In this document: positions 1 to 7,468 of the stretch, piece after piece
Numbering within the stretch: position 1 is the first letter of the stretch
Layout of the letters: the number at the start of each line of letters is the position of its first letter
DNA from: Bacillus sp. EB600
GTDB taxonomy: Bacteria; Bacillota; Bacilli; Bacillales; Cytobacillaceae
Direction: 5' to 3'
DNA length: 64,000 nucleotides
Assembly: GCF_024494385.1 (NCBI RefSeq)
Contig: NZ_JAEVLT010000003.1
Span: 271,995 to 335,994, forward strand
The notes under the pieces: generated by a model
The model's input: only the letters and a program-made list of their open reading frames with translations
The model's database searches: none
Told to the model about the DNA's origin: nothing
Position numbers and translations under genes: made by a program

Positions 1-1088
1 TCTTTACTTACATCTTTCATGTAAGCTCTTGCTTTGTCTTCAGACCAAGCATTTCCGCCATTAGCAATTGATTTTTGCAGATCTGCGATTGTTCTACCAG
101 ATGTGTCTTTTAATAAGGTAATATCAGTACCGTGAGCATAGTGACATGATGTACATGCTCTACCAGACTTGGTGCTGCTGGTTGAGTGTGAATACAGATG
201 TGAACCGTCTTGGGCTAATTGGTCTCTAGGTCCATCTTCTCTGCTTCTGTAATAATCTGTATGACAGCTTCCACAGAAAGCAGAGTAATTCAATCTTTTA
301 TCGTATACTTTTGCAAGTGTGTCTACTGCAGGATTGGTTGGATCAGCTGCAGTATAAATACCGCTTGATTTGGTAATTTTCAATCCATTAGATCCTGTTG
401 CGTCATTGATAGCTTTATAGGCAGGATCAAGTTGTAAATTAAGTTTAATTCCTGCTGTTCCCAATGGAACTGTAGTAAGTTTTGTAATTTTTTCTTCGTG
501 TGTTGTATTATTAACATAAACATCATAAGTACCAGCGAACTGATTCCCAGCTACCGTTTCATTTAAAATACGGTCGTTAACTGAACCGTGTGGATTATGA
601 CAGCTAGAGCATTCAAATGTTGCTGTTTCAGTATTTTTTAATGATGAACCATTTGTATCAACTTCAGTTGCTTGTGCTCCAGGAGCTGCACTCACTTGTA
701 ATTCTGAGTCAACATGGTGCATAGATGCGCTTGTATCTTGTGAATACATAATTCCTGCTTCACTTGCCTCTTTAACGTTATAGAAACCTAATGTACCATC
801 ATGACAGGACATACAAAGCTCAGAACCGCTACTCTTCATTAATAATGTACTGGTTTCCCCGTTATGCGTACTATGGCAGTTTGCACAGGAGTTTGTGTTA
901 TTTTGGAAGTTACCATGTGTTCTTTGTAAGTTAGGATCTCCATTGTTGTCGATTGTAGCATTATTCAAGGTTGATGCCGGGTGCTGCAAATTAGTTGGAT
1001 CAAACCCTGCTGCAGAAGCTGCGGCTCCAAACATGCCTAAAAATAGGAGCATGAATAATGCTGACAAGCTGATTTTCAACCTGCTCAT
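1..1088 (-). CDS. Secreted multihaem cytochrome c, doubled CXXCH family (3' end outside window)
   Basis: Exported c-type cytochrome. The N-terminus is a typical signal peptide (start MSRLKISLSALFML, ending near ASAAG). Five CXXCH haem-attachment motifs are visible in order: CANCH, CMSCH, CSSCH, CGSCH and CTSCH. The downstream neighbour at 1442-2587 is a clear paralogue with a sixth motif (CWTCH) near its C-terminus, so a sixth haem site is expected just beyond the left edge. The ATG follows GGGAGG at the right spacing. Pairs such as NSCANCHSTH and ECSSCHNPHG match the doubled CXXCH motif family, found in envelope electron-transfer proteins. No membrane segment follows the signal peptide. Electron donor and acceptor are unknown. 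The C-terminus, and any wall anchor, cannot be seen. Confidence 0.85.
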   Translation of the reverse strand, partial: MSRLKISLSALFMLLFLGMFGAAASAAGFDPTNLQHPASTLNNATIDNNGDPNLQRTHGNFQNNTNSCANCHSTHNGETSTLLMKSSGSELCMSCHDGTLGFYNVKEASEAGIMYSQDTSASMHHVDSELQVSAAPGAQATEVDTNGSSLKNTETATFECSSCHNPHGSVNDRILNETVAGNQFAGTYDVYVNNTTHEEKITKLTTVPLGTAGIKLNLQLDPAYKAINDATGSNGLKITKSSGIYTAADPTNPAVDTLAKVYDKRLNYSAFCGSCHTDYYRSREDGPRDQLAQDGSHLYSHSTSSTKSGRACTSCHYAHGTDITLLKDTSGRTIADLQKSIANGGNAWSEDKARAYMKDVSK

Positions 1089-1351
1089 TTCTAAAAACCT
1101 CCCTGATTTCTCTTTTCTCTCTTTTTTTGGTGTAAAATTGGTGAAAAATAGCTCTGTATTAACCACCTCCTTAATGTAATCCAACTAAATCATTTTTTTA
1201 AATCTAAACTTGCATATGTTGCATGTCATTACTATGTGTCTTTTAAAAACCAATAGTTTTGGCAGAAAAACGCACTGTGTTCTGTACTTTTCAAAGTAAT
1301 ATGAATAAACTACATAGTACATATTGTTTCATCATTCGTTTAATTTGATTT
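1089..1351. other. Leader region of the left cytochrome gene
   Basis: No gene is supported here. On the minus strand an AAGGAGGTG Shine-Dalgarno-like stretch (1164-1172) lies about 75 bases upstream of the chosen start, and the frame between it and the ATG is open. The paralogue at 1442-2587 has the same arrangement (2658-2666). Whether a leader peptide or an N-terminal extension is made cannot be decided from sequence. The chosen start has its own good ribosome site and begins the signal peptide. Confidence 0.35.
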
Positions 1352-1390
1352 AAAACAAGGTAACAATTTCGATATTGCTACCTTGTTTTA
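1352..1390 (-). terminator. Hairpin between the two paralogous cytochrome genes
   Basis: Inverted repeat AAAACAAGGTAACAA / TTGCTACCTTGTTTT with one mismatch and a short loop. It lies downstream of the gene ending at 1442 on the minus strand. The T-tract is mostly inside the stem (CCTTGTTTTAAAT), so it is a moderate intrinsic terminator that may let some transcription through to the next cytochrome gene. Confidence 0.6.
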
Positions 1391-1441
1391 TTTATTCAAA
1401 ACTATTTAAGTAGATATAGTTCGCTCTTTGCTGTCAGATCA

Positions 1442-2587
1442 TTATTTAATCGTTGTCTTACCAAGGAATGCACCAGTCGTAGGATCTAAATATTTCGGAT
1501 CAACTGGGTTGGTTTGAATTTTATGTGTTGATTGGTGGCAAGTCCAACATACGACTGTGTTTGTATATTTCTTCAGCTTGGAATCACCATTTACATCTTT
1601 CATGTATGCTTCTGCTTTGTCTTCGCCCCAGCCTGCAGCCACATAATCAGCAACCTTTTTACCTTGTGTATCCATCATTGTTGTTATATCAGTACCATGT
1701 GCATAGTGGCAGCTTGCACAGCCTCTGCCTTGCGAAGTGCTGTTTGTTGTATGAGTGTAACTGTAATGGCTAGTATCACCAGCAGCAGTTTTAGCAACGT
1801 TGCTTGGTCTTTGAGTAGTTGATGAACTTCTGCTAGCCAAGTAATCGTTATGACAAGATCCGCAGAACTGTGAATAGTATGTTTTGTCGGTAGTTCCTAA
1901 TGGACCGCTAGATGTTTTGATCAGCCCGCCGGTAGCAGTATTAAGAGCTGTTAATTCAGGAGTAGAATTGTCTACTTTTAAATCAAGATGAATAGTTTGT
2001 GTTCCGTTTGGAACAAGAGTTTTTACATTATTAACAGTATTGAATGCAAAAGCCGCACCGTTGATTACATTTTCATTTAATAAACGGTCATTGACAGAAC
2101 CATGTGGGTTATGGCAGCTTGAACATTCTAATACTTGATCATCCGCTGCTTGATTATTAAACGATCCTGGAGCAGCGTTAATTTTTACTGATGATTTAAC
2201 TTCGTGCATAGATGCACTTGTTTGAGTGCTGTTAAAAATACCAGCTCCGCTAGCATGGTTTACGTTGTAAAAGCCCATTGTTCCATCATGACAAGACATA
2301 CAAAGATCATATTCGTCATTGAACTTCATTAACAACTGAGAAGTTTCCCCATTATGCGTACTATGGCAGTTTGCACAAGAGTTCGTATTGTTTTGGAAAT
2401 TACCATGTGTTTTTTGTGTACCTGGATTCCCATTGTTATCTACATCGGCTACGTGGATATTAGGTGCCGGATTAGTCGATGTCGGGACGAATGATGGATC
2501 TGGAGCTGCTGCAAAGGCAACAGTACTGAATATGCCAAATAAAACTAGCATAATTACAGTTGATAAGCCTAACCTTACCTTGCTCAT
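1442..2587 (-). CDS. Secreted hexahaem cytochrome c, doubled CXXCH family
   Basis: Exported cytochrome of about 381 residues. The start is the ATG preceded by GGGAGG that opens the signal peptide MSKVRLGLSTVIML...AFA; the longer open frame would put a charged stretch before it. Six CXXCH motifs are visible: CANCH, CMSCH, CSSCH, CGSCH, CASCH and CWTCH. Nearby histidines (CHSTH, CHNPHG, CHYAHG) could be distal haem ligands. It is a paralogue of the gene at 1-1088, alike in motif order and flanking residues. There is no C-terminal membrane segment, LPXTG signal or S-layer domain, so it is predicted to be secreted or held by partners. A role as terminal electron carrier in the envelope is inferred from neighbouring membrane-anchored cytochromes; the substrate is not identifiable. 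Confidence 0.88.
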   Translation of the reverse strand: MSKVRLGLSTVIMLVLFGIFSTVAFAAAPDPSFVPTSTNPAPNIHVADVDNNGNPGTQKTHGNFQNNTNSCANCHSTHNGETSQLLMKFNDEYDLCMSCHDGTMGFYNVNHASGAGIFNSTQTSASMHEVKSSVKINAAPGSFNNQAADDQVLECSSCHNPHGSVNDRLLNENVINGAAFAFNTVNNVKTLVPNGTQTIHLDLKVDNSTPELTALNTATGGLIKTSSGPLGTTDKTYYSQFCGSCHNDYLASRSSSTTQRPSNVAKTAAGDTSHYSYTHTTNSTSQGRGCASCHYAHGTDITTMMDTQGKKVADYVAAGWGEDKAEAYMKDVNGDSKLKKYTNTVVCWTCHQSTHKIQTNPVDPKYLDPTTGAFLGKTTIK

Positions 2588-2685
2588 TTTAAAACCTCCC
2601 AATTTTCTCTCTCTTTTTTTATTTAATTTAAGTTTCAATGCAGTGATTTCTCACCATCACCTCCTTAAAGTAAAGTAATAGAATA

Positions 2686-3651
2686 TTAACGGAAAATGGA
2701 TACCCTTTGGTTAACTGTATCTGTGACGTACATAGTATCACTATCATCAATAAACAAACCATTTGGGAGATAGAACTTATCATTTTCAGTTCCCATTCCG
2801 CCTAATTGGTATAATTCTTTCCCAGTGCTATTAAAGGCATATACAGTGTGTGATAGATTATTGACAACATAAATATTACCCTTTGAATCAACTGCTACAC
2901 CTCTTGGATTAAGGAAAGTAGCACTGCCTTTTCCATCTTTTGATCCATTAATGGTCTTAAGAAATTTACCGTTTTTATCGAAAATTTCAACTCTATTATT
3001 TGCAGAATCTGTAACATAAATATTATTATCAAAGTCTACTGCTACAGCATTAGGAGCAATGAATTTCCCTTCTTTATCCCCAGGGCCACCGATTTCCATT
3101 AGTTTTTTTCCTTTAAGATCAAAAATAAATAGTTTGTTTTCTTTAATATCAGTTACATATAACTTTTGATTATAAATACGCAGCCCGCCTGGCGCTTTAA
3201 GGACCTTATCCTTGTCATCAAAGTATTTGACAAACTTCCCTTTTGAAGTAAAGATGGAAATATTCCCGTTATTCATATCAGCTACATAAATGTTGCCATT
3301 TTCATCTCCAGCAATTCCATAAGGAAATTGAAATTCGCCTTCGTTTGTACCCAGTTTTCCAAATTTAAAAACTGAGCTCCCAGACTCATCGAAAACCTGT
3401 ACTTGCTGACTGTTTGCGTCGGTAACATAGATATTATGATCAACCTTTGTGACATCCATCGGTTTTTTAAGAGGCTGATTAAAGTCCCCATATAATGAGT
3501 TTGAAAATACTTTTGGTCCTCCTCCTGATGCTACCTTTGCAACTGCCGGTTTTAATCTATTTTCCAAATGAAAAATAGATACTACTGCAAATAAGGCAAC
3601 GGAAAGTGCGACAATGCTACCCATGATTAAATAAACAGTTCTCTTTTTCAA
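2686..3651 (-). CDS. Membrane-anchored NHL-repeat beta-propeller protein
   Basis: Predicted extracytoplasmic beta-propeller of 321 residues. It starts at TTG after AAGGAG and has one N-terminal membrane segment (about residues 6-28). The rest is repeats of the type G-x-F-x-x-P-x-G-I/V-A-V-D-x-x-G-N-I-Y-V-T-D-x-x-N-x-R/V-x-I-F, typical of NHL repeats, about six blades (for example IYVTDANSQQVQVFD and IYVTDSANNRVEIFD). NHL propellers usually act as protein-binding platforms. It begins 16 bases downstream of the TPR gene and is followed by the hexahaem cytochrome gene, so it is probably co-transcribed and may assemble or dock the cytochromes. No catalytic residues are recognisable. Confidence 0.85.
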   Translation of the reverse strand: MKKRTVYLIMGSIVALSVALFAVVSIFHLENRLKPAVAKVASGGGPKVFSNSLYGDFNQPLKKPMDVTKVDHNIYVTDANSQQVQVFDESGSSVFKFGKLGTNEGEFQFPYGIAGDENGNIYVADMNNGNISIFTSKGKFVKYFDDKDKVLKAPGGLRIYNQKLYVTDIKENKLFIFDLKGKKLMEIGGPGDKEGKFIAPNAVAVDFDNNIYVTDSANNRVEIFDKNGKFLKTINGSKDGKGSATFLNPRGVAVDSKGNIYVVNNLSHTVYAFNSTGKELYQLGGMGTENDKFYLPNGLFIDDSDTMYVTDTVNQRVSIFR

Positions 3652-3667
3652 GTCTGTTCAACTCCTT

Positions 3668-4372
3668 CTACTTGTTGTCTTTAAGTTTTGCAGCGACTCT
3701 ATCCAAGCCTTGAGATGCAGGTTTATACAGCGGGTCGTAGCTTAATGCTTCTTTAAAAAATTTCTCTGCTTCTTTATAATTGCCCTGACCTTCTTTAACT
3801 TTACCTATTTCTGTAATGATATCTGTGTTTGTTGGCATGATCTTAAGAGCTTCTTGCAGTGATTTAAGTGATTTATCATACTCTTTTAAATTACAATAGA
3901 CCATCCCCGATAATAAATGTGCCTGGAAATTTTTAGGCCCAAGTGCTTCAGCTTTTTGGGCCATTCTTATCGCATCATTGTATCTTTTCTCAGAATTGTA
4001 TACCAAACCAAGGTTGAAATAAGCACCGAAGTTTTTGTTATCCAAGTTCGTTGCAACTTGCAGTTGTTTAACCGCATTATCGTTATCACCTTTTAAAAAG
4101 TATGAATAGCCCAAATTTACCCGATAGTCAGGGTTATTTGGTTTCGTATCTACCAAACCTTTATAATAATCAATTTGTTCAATGAGCCTGGCTTCATCTT
4201 TATTTGGCCATAAATACTTATCGCATATTAAATATCCAGCACCCAGACTCACAATTAATGTTGCGATGATAAGCAAAAATGCTTGTAGCTTTGTAAAACT
4301 CTTCTTTTTTTCCTGTAGCTTCGTTCTATCATTATTTTCCGGTTCTGGATTTACTGGCTGATTCGCCTTCAT
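3668..4372 (-). CDS. Membrane-anchored TPR protein of the cytochrome cluster
   Basis: About 234 residues from the ATG preceded by GAGGTGG; an upstream ATG in the same frame lacks a ribosome site. After a charged cytoplasmic N-terminus there is one membrane segment (about residues 27-48, FLLIIATLIVSLGAGYLI). The remainder is tetratricopeptide repeats with the usual G-Y-x-x-x-x-G-x-x-x-x-A pattern (LGYSYFLKGDNDNAVKQL, LGLVYNSEKRYNDAIRMA and further units). TPR proteins of this topology often help assemble multihaem cytochromes or haem-lyase complexes (CcmI/NrfG-like role), which fits the setting, but orthology is not claimed. It lies between the 12-haem cytochrome gene (95 bases upstream) and the NHL gene (16 bases downstream). 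Confidence 0.83.
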   Translation of the reverse strand: MKANQPVNPEPENNDRTKLQEKKKSFTKLQAFLLIIATLIVSLGAGYLICDKYLWPNKDEARLIEQIDYYKGLVDTKPNNPDYRVNLGYSYFLKGDNDNAVKQLQVATNLDNKNFGAYFNLGLVYNSEKRYNDAIRMAQKAEALGPKNFQAHLLSGMVYCNLKEYDKSLKSLQEALKIMPTNTDIITEIGKVKEGQGNYKEAEKFFKEALSYDPLYKPASQGLDRVAAKLKDNK

Positions 4373-4467
4373 AAATATCCACCTCAATTTAGTTTTATCT
4401 GCATAACTTCTAATAGTTAGGTTGATCGAAAAATCCAACAAAACTATCAGAAGTATTTACTATAGTG

Positions 4468-5634
4468 CTATTCTTCTTTGTGGCATTTGGTACAAGTAGC
4501 TTTATCATGGCACTTATAGCATGTCCCCGAAGGCTTAGTTATTCCAGTTAGCGGAATTGGATGACGTTCCTTAAAACCTGTATTTTGACTATGGCTGCTT
4601 GGATGGCATGTAGAACAAATTACTTGGTTTCCACCAGCTGAACTTATCTGACTGATCTCGTGGCATGCTTTACATGTCTCCAGATTTTTGCTGGCAAGCG
4701 TTCCATGATTATTGAAGAATTCGCTGTTATGACTTGCTGGCTTCTTAGAATGGCATTTCTCACAGAAAGTATTTTCCTTGGCATATTGTTTTGCCGTAAT
4801 GGTACTGTCTGCTGAACTTCTGTTATCTAAAAATTGCTGTGAAACTGTCTTGGTTTGTAGTCCCTTTATCGGGTTATCAGACATTGAGTCATGGCAGCTG
4901 TTGCATTTCTTAATATCTTTGTCAGCAAGCTTGCCGTGTCCGCCCTTCATAAAACTAGGGTCATTATGTGAGTCTGGCTTCATACCTGTTGAGTGGCAAG
5001 TCTTACATGCTGTAGAAACGTTACGAGCTTGGTGACAACTAATGCAATCTGCCATTTTCGGTTCGGTGAATTTCACATCACTCATCATTTGTTTACCAAG
5101 TGTGCTGTTCCATTTATCGTAATCTGTTTTAAATGTGACATTACGATCAGCAATGTCTCCATGAGCGACACCGCTGTGGCAATCAACACATTTGACGTCA
5201 TCTTTTAAGTGTTTTTCATGGGGAATGATGATGTCTCCTGATGCTGTAACATTTCGCGTTTTCATATTGTGACATTTCTCACAAGATGAATTTGGTATTT
5301 GAGTTGGCATATGAATAGGTGCCGGATAACTATCGGTTGCCTTTTCATAAACCTGTACAAGACCGTTCATTTTCGCCTTTGCATAATTTACTACCCCTGA
5401 TTGTATATGACACTCTTTACATTCCACTTCACTATGTGATGAGGCTTTTAATGTCTCAGCTTCCGGCTTCATTTCGTGGCAGGTGGAGCAAAACGATTTA
5501 CTTGACGTTGCTTCGACTCCTACAAAACCTACAACTACAAATAGAACAACAAAAAAGAGTGAAACCGTCAGGATTTTATACAATTTATAGCGTGTGCGGG
5601 AAGGGGTAGACTGATTATTTTGTTCATCTTCCAT
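4468..5634 (-). CDS. Membrane-anchored 12-haem cytochrome c, NapC/NirT-like
   Basis: 388 residues starting at ATG after AGGAGGG. A short cytoplasmic tail precedes one membrane anchor (about residues 20-41), immediately followed by CSTCHEM, the usual first haem of NapC/NirT/NrfH quinol dehydrogenases. In all there are 12 CXXCH motifs (CSTCH, CKECH, CEKCH, CVDCH, CISCH, CKTCH, CNSCH, CEKCH, CKACH, CSTCH, CYKCH, CTKCH). Classical NapC/NirT proteins have four or five haems, so the first third resembles NapC/NirT and the rest is an added multihaem domain. The likely role is to take electrons from menaquinol at the membrane and carry them outward. The gene ends about 95 bases before the TPR gene in the same direction. 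Confidence 0.87.
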   Translation of the reverse strand: MEDEQNNQSTPSRTRYKLYKILTVSLFFVVLFVVVGFVGVEATSSKSFCSTCHEMKPEAETLKASSHSEVECKECHIQSGVVNYAKAKMNGLVQVYEKATDSYPAPIHMPTQIPNSSCEKCHNMKTRNVTASGDIIIPHEKHLKDDVKCVDCHSGVAHGDIADRNVTFKTDYDKWNSTLGKQMMSDVKFTEPKMADCISCHQARNVSTACKTCHSTGMKPDSHNDPSFMKGGHGKLADKDIKKCNSCHDSMSDNPIKGLQTKTVSQQFLDNRSSADSTITAKQYAKENTFCEKCHSKKPASHNSEFFNNHGTLASKNLETCKACHEISQISSAGGNQVICSTCHPSSHSQNTGFKERHPIPLTGITKPSGTCYKCHDKATCTKCHKEE

Positions 5635-5815
5635 TCAATGTCCCTCCTGATTCATGACGAATTTTTTTTAGATTGGATTCACCTTTAAATTCAAGTCGAT
5701 GTCAAATCTTTGTAAAAATAAACATCTGCAGGTGCCTGTCCATCCTTATGAGTTTTGATAATTGTGATCATGGCACATATATGTTTCTGCTTATGTCCGA
5801 AGCCATTCTCACTCG

Positions 5816-6970
5816 TCAAGTATTTGAAGGGAGCTTGTTATGGCAAGTGTTACAAAATGTGTTTGTTTTTGCCTCTTCTTTTGCTTTTTCAGCATTTGGT
5901 ATATATTTAGGAGCTTTGTCTCCATATTTTAGTAATGTCATAATATCTTGTTTCGGTATTTCCTTTGTCCAATTGGAATCCTGGTGACAGGTTACGCATT
6001 TATCCAATTGCTGAACGGCGTCTTGTCCATGATTTTTATCAAAATCTGCAGCCTGATGGTTCTTAGGAATGCCGATGTCTTGGCTTTGGTGGCAGGTTTT
6101 ACATTCCATTGATAATTTCGTATTAGTTTTATTAGTGCCGATTGCTTGTAAGATGATCTCTTGGGTGTCTTGTTTTGTTTCTTCCGTATTTCTAGCTGGT
6201 GCTTTTTCGGGTTCATTCACTTTAGCTGCCTCTTCTGGATTAGCCGGAATGCTGTAAGTGATTTCTTTCCAAGGCTTTTCACCTTTGTTTACTTTGTTGT
6301 GGCAGTCGATACATGTTCCCATATTCGGACGTAAATATTTTTCTTCAATTAACTTTTCAGCATTTTGCTTTGATGTCCATTCACTCCGATCCTTGCCAAC
6401 GTTGAGTTCGCGTGCTGCCATTTTTGCGTGAACGACGCCGGAGTGACAGGTGATACAAGGGATGCCTTCATCAATGTGTTTCTTATGGTCAACCTTCAAA
6501 TCATCAGATGCTGTGACTTTCCGGTTTTCTGAGTGACATTGTAAGCAGTTCTGGTTGGAAACAGCTTCTTCTTCGGTTTGGACAATTTGATTTGGAACAC
6601 CTGTTACGTGGTAATAGACCTCTTTAAGCGATTTCACTTTGTGCGTCAGCATGTTCACAACACCTGGTTTGATATGACACTGAACACAGCTGATTTGGTT
6701 ATGTGCACTGGCTGTATATGTAGAGTATTCCGGAGCCATTTCATGACAGCTCGAACAAAAAGATGGCGAGTTTGTGAAGGAAAGTACTCCATACCCACCA
6801 CCAAATACAATAATACAACCGACCAAACTAGCTAAAAGCAACTTCCAACGATTAACGGGGTCCTTCCAGTTAATGCTCTTAATCTTTCGCCACAGTCTTC
6901 GTATGGGGCCAGATTTATTTCTGTCTTCTCTGGTTTTGATCTCTGTCTGTTTTTTCCCCCAAAAGGCCAC
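5816..6970 (-). CDS. Membrane-anchored 8-haem cytochrome c, NapC/NirT-like
   Basis: About 384 residues. The chosen start is GTG at 6970, about six bases after AAAGGGTG; a GTG three codons upstream overlaps that ribosome site. A basic cytoplasmic tail of about 40 residues leads to one membrane segment (LLLASLVGCIIVFGGGYGVL), then CSSCHEM. Eight CXXCH motifs are present: CSSCH, CVQCH, CLQCH, CITCH, CIDCH, CKTCH, CVTCH and CNTCH. A glutamate/lysine-rich spacer separates haems 5 and 6. The first four haems align by spacing with the neighbouring 12-haem protein, so the two are distant paralogues with different C-terminal domains. It is the first gene of the minus-strand cluster and is divergent from secA. 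A menaquinol-oxidising role is inferred. Confidence 0.86.
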   Translation of the reverse strand: MAFWGKKQTEIKTREDRNKSGPIRRLWRKIKSINWKDPVNRWKLLLASLVGCIIVFGGGYGVLSFTNSPSFCSSCHEMAPEYSTYTASAHNQISCVQCHIKPGVVNMLTHKVKSLKEVYYHVTGVPNQIVQTEEEAVSNQNCLQCHSENRKVTASDDLKVDHKKHIDEGIPCITCHSGVVHAKMAARELNVGKDRSEWTSKQNAEKLIEEKYLRPNMGTCIDCHNKVNKGEKPWKEITYSIPANPEEAAKVNEPEKAPARNTEETKQDTQEIILQAIGTNKTNTKLSMECKTCHQSQDIGIPKNHQAADFDKNHGQDAVQQLDKCVTCHQDSNWTKEIPKQDIMTLLKYGDKAPKYIPNAEKAKEEAKTNTFCNTCHNKLPSNT

Positions 6971-7078
6971 TATGCTCACCCTTTCTGTTGTGGAATAGCC
7001 CTATTAGGCTTTTTTATCCATATTAACCTCTCTAAAGGTAGTATCTAACAATGAAAGCGCATATTCCAATGTACAATT

Positions 7079-7094
7079 TGTGAATATTTACCCA
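7079..7094. promoter_or_regulatory. Fnr-like half-conserved site, distal
   Basis: TGTGA-ATATTT-ACCCA matches the Bacillus Fnr/Crp-type palindrome TGTGA-N6-TCACA at 8 of 10 positions, with the left half perfect. It lies upstream of the cytochrome cluster in the 498-base gap before secA. Anaerobic control would suit the genes, but such matches also occur by chance in AT-rich DNA. Confidence 0.3.
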
Positions 7095-7229
7095 TGGAAT
7101 CAAGGGCGTATTTTAGATGAAAAACAACGTGAAAACATTGTTAAATCAAGATGTTGTTAATACTACCCAAATAGTGGAAAATGCATAATGGTTAATTTTT
7201 ATACAAATTGGACATACTTCATACATTTG

Positions 7230-7245
7230 TTAGAAAATATTCACA
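7230..7245. promoter_or_regulatory. Fnr-like half-conserved site, proximal to secA
   Basis: TTAGA-AAATAT-TCACA has a perfect right half and 8 of 10 matches to TGTGA-N6-TCACA. It is the second such site in the gap between the cytochrome cluster and secA. The rest of the gap (6971-7468) contains no open frame with a ribosome site. A weak hairpin with GATTCG/CGAATC arms followed by T-rich DNA lies at about 7396-7424. Confidence 0.28.
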
Positions 7246-7468
7246 GGCACAAATTCGTCATTGGAATTCATTATTCTCCGTTTAAGAATAGTGAACTTTA
7301 AGATTTTGTAAATGTCTGCTTTGAAGCTTGGATATGTTGTCACTGTATAGCGGAAGTGGTAAGATGGTTAGAGGTATTGACAAATGATTTTAAGAGGATT
7401 CGGCCATTGTGTAGCGAATCTTTTCTTATTATTAATGGCTTTTTAGCATAAAGGAGAGTTTATCAATA

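Noticed and set aside
5635..5815. Small gene between the two NapC-like cytochrome genes
   Set aside because: A 26-codon minus-strand frame exists but has no ribosome site; nothing else is seen in this gap.
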